Source: Pseudomonadota bacterium (GTDB lineage Bacteria > Pseudomonadota > Alphaproteobacteria > Acetobacterales > Acetobacteraceae). Taken from it: a DNA stretch of 17,957 nucleotides. Where the stretch lies: positions 1 through 17,957 of the forward strand of contig JAJZVE010000017.1 in assembly GCA_021845835.1 (NCBI GenBank), in the 5' to 3' direction. Under the pieces are notes generated by a model that ran no database searches, was not told the DNA's origin, and saw only the letters and a program-made list of their open reading frames with translations. Made by a program: the position numbers and the translations under genes. Below, piece by piece: positions 17,153-17,957 of the stretch (its first letter is position 1; each line of letters starts with the position of its first letter).

Positions 17153-17189
17153 TGCCCTGGCCGCCCAGACTAGCGCATCAGGAAACGTT

Positions 17190-17209
17190 TATCCGAATAT
17201 CTTCGGATA
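17190..17209 (+). promoter_or_regulatory. Perfect 8-bp inverted repeat before the response regulator start
   Basis: TATCCGAA (17190-17197) and TTCGGATA (17202-17209) are exact reverse complements around the loop TATC. An alternative, wider pairing is TTTATC (17188-17193) with GATAAA (17214-17219). It ends 15 bases before the start codon, so it could be a repressor or self-binding operator, or an mRNA hairpin affecting ribosome access. Confidence 0.5.
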
Positions 17210-17224
17210 TCGAGATAAATCGTA

Positions 17225-17821
17225 ATGCGCCACGAATCAATAATCCTGATCGTCGATGACGATCCCGACATTCGGGAGGTGTTCGATGCGTTCCTGGAGC
17301 AGCGCGGCCACCGGCCGATCATCGCGCACGAGGCGGTGGGGGCCGCTGCGCTGCTTCGCGCGGCCCACCCGGATCTGATGATCGCCGACGTGGTCCTGGG
17401 TTCCGGCGGCGACGGCGAGGGCCTCGCTGACCTGGCGCAATCCTTGGGGGTCCGGGTGCTGCTGATCAGCGGCGAACCCGCGACGATCGCGCGATGGTCC
17501 GGGCAGCGCGGCCGGTTCCTGCAGAAGCCGTTCGGGCTTTCCGTGCTCGACGAGGCGGTCGAGACGCTGCTGGCGCAAACCGACCGGCCGCCGGCCACCG
17601 GCGGGTCCGCGAGCGCCCTGGAACCGGAGGAGAGCCGCGTGAGGGAGGCCGAAAAACGCATTGCGCGCCAGCGTGCCCTGATCGAACTGCTGGACAGCGG
17701 CGCGCTTCCCGGTCACGCCAAAGCGGCCAAGCTGCTGCTGGCGACGATGGAGATGAGCCGCAGGCTGGCCCGGGACGCGCTGCGGGCGCGGCGCGCGCAG
17801 GACTCCCCGCCGCCGCCCTAG
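17225..17821 (+). CDS. Stand-alone response regulator with short C-terminal helical domain
   Basis: The 198-residue protein has a CheY-like receiver domain (about 5-118) with a full active site: acidic Asp11-Asp12-Asp13, phospho-acceptor Asp55 (MIADVVLG), switch Ser82 (LLISGEP) and Lys101 (FLQKPFG). There is no DNA-binding or enzyme output domain. After a linker, residues about 135-185 form a charged helical segment (EEESRV-like, then IARQRALIELLDSG and AAKLLLATMEMSRRLARDALR). It resembles a small module I have seen in alphaproteobacterial proteins (RQR-LI--L---G...A--LL---E-S), whose function is unknown to me. No partner kinase is nearby. The ATG 17225 start has no good ribosome site and follows a hairpin and an FNR-like box. 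It converges with the sigma factor gene, 19 bases apart. Confidence 0.88.
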   Translation: MRHESIILIVDDDPDIREVFDAFLEQRGHRPIIAHEAVGAAALLRAAHPDLMIADVVLGSGGDGEGLADLAQSLGVRVLLISGEPATIARWSGQRGRFLQKPFGLSVLDEAVETLLAQTDRPPATGGSASALEPEESRVREAEKRIARQRALIELLDSGALPGHAKAAKLLLATMEMSRRLARDALRARRAQDSPPPP

Positions 17822-17840
17822 TCGCGCGACGCTGGCCGGA

Positions 17841-17957
<117 letters not shown>

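Larger units (their letters stand above)
16942..17224 (+). promoter_or_regulatory. Upstream region of the response regulator gene
   Basis: This 283-base gap follows prfA. The first 190 bases show nothing I can name. The last 90 are clearly more AT-rich and carry an FNR/FixK-like box (17139-17152) and a perfect hairpin (17190-17209). If the box works at -41.5, transcription would start near 17187, placing the hairpin at the very start of the mRNA. That start point is a calculation, not an observation. A 70-codon frame from GTG 17013 ends in TAATG over the regulator start, but its codon use is not gene-like. Confidence 0.45.

Noticed and set aside
17013..17225. 70-codon frame ending in TAATG over the response regulator start
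   Set aside because: Codon use is unlike neighbouring genes, there is no ribosome site, and the frame runs through the FNR-like box and hairpin; the overlap is probably chance.

Overview
The window is GC-rich chromosomal DNA from an alphaproteobacterium, most likely of the order Rhodospirillales and perhaps the family Acetobacteraceae. The evidence is the protein style of the housekeeping genes, the gene order lysC / ptsP / rodZ-like / ispG / hisS / prfA, and intergenic hairpin repeats of the kind common in that group. The taxon is an inference; there is no rRNA to confirm it. Nothing looks like a phage, plasmid, transposon, CRISPR array or tRNA.

Layout. (1) 1-1306: the 3' part of purB. (2) 1463-6204: a three-gene unit for an oxygen-sensitive-type 2-oxoacid:acceptor oxidoreductase. 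It has a GltD-like FAD/NAD(P)/iron-sulfur protein with a C-terminal ferredoxin domain, a fused gamma-alpha catalytic subunit, and a TPP/[4Fe-4S] beta subunit. (3) 6205-6834: a non-coding stretch between convergent genes holding three different hairpin repeats. (4) ubiG on the minus strand, divergent from a tight plus-strand run of lysC, a nitronate monooxygenase-family flavoprotein and ptsP. (5) 12277-16941: a RodZ-like membrane protein, ispG, hisS and prfA, in the same rodZ-ispG-hisS order as in E. coli. (6) 17225-17821: a stand-alone response regulator with an FNR/FixK-type box and a perfect hairpin upstream. (7) 17841-17957: the minus-strand C-terminus of an RpoD-type sigma factor.

How the genes work together. 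Most are core functions: purine synthesis, ubiquinone, aspartate-family amino acids, the nitrogen phosphotransferase system, cell shape, isoprenoids, histidyl-tRNA charging and translation termination. The metabolically distinctive part is the 2-oxoacid oxidoreductase unit. Its architecture suggests that electrons from a 2-oxoacid pass through iron-sulfur clusters and FAD to NAD(P), or run the other way. The substrate cannot be read from the sequence.

The least expected pattern is at gene junctions. Four of them (GltD-like/alpha, alpha/beta, ispG/hisS, hisS/prfA) are bridged end to end by a small open frame. Each bridging frame starts on the upstream stop codon (GTGA or ATGA) and stops on the downstream start codon (ATGA or GTGA). 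A similar, less perfect chain leads from the rodZ-like gene to ispG. This may be a translational relay, or a by-product of high-GC codon use; tests are given in the findings.
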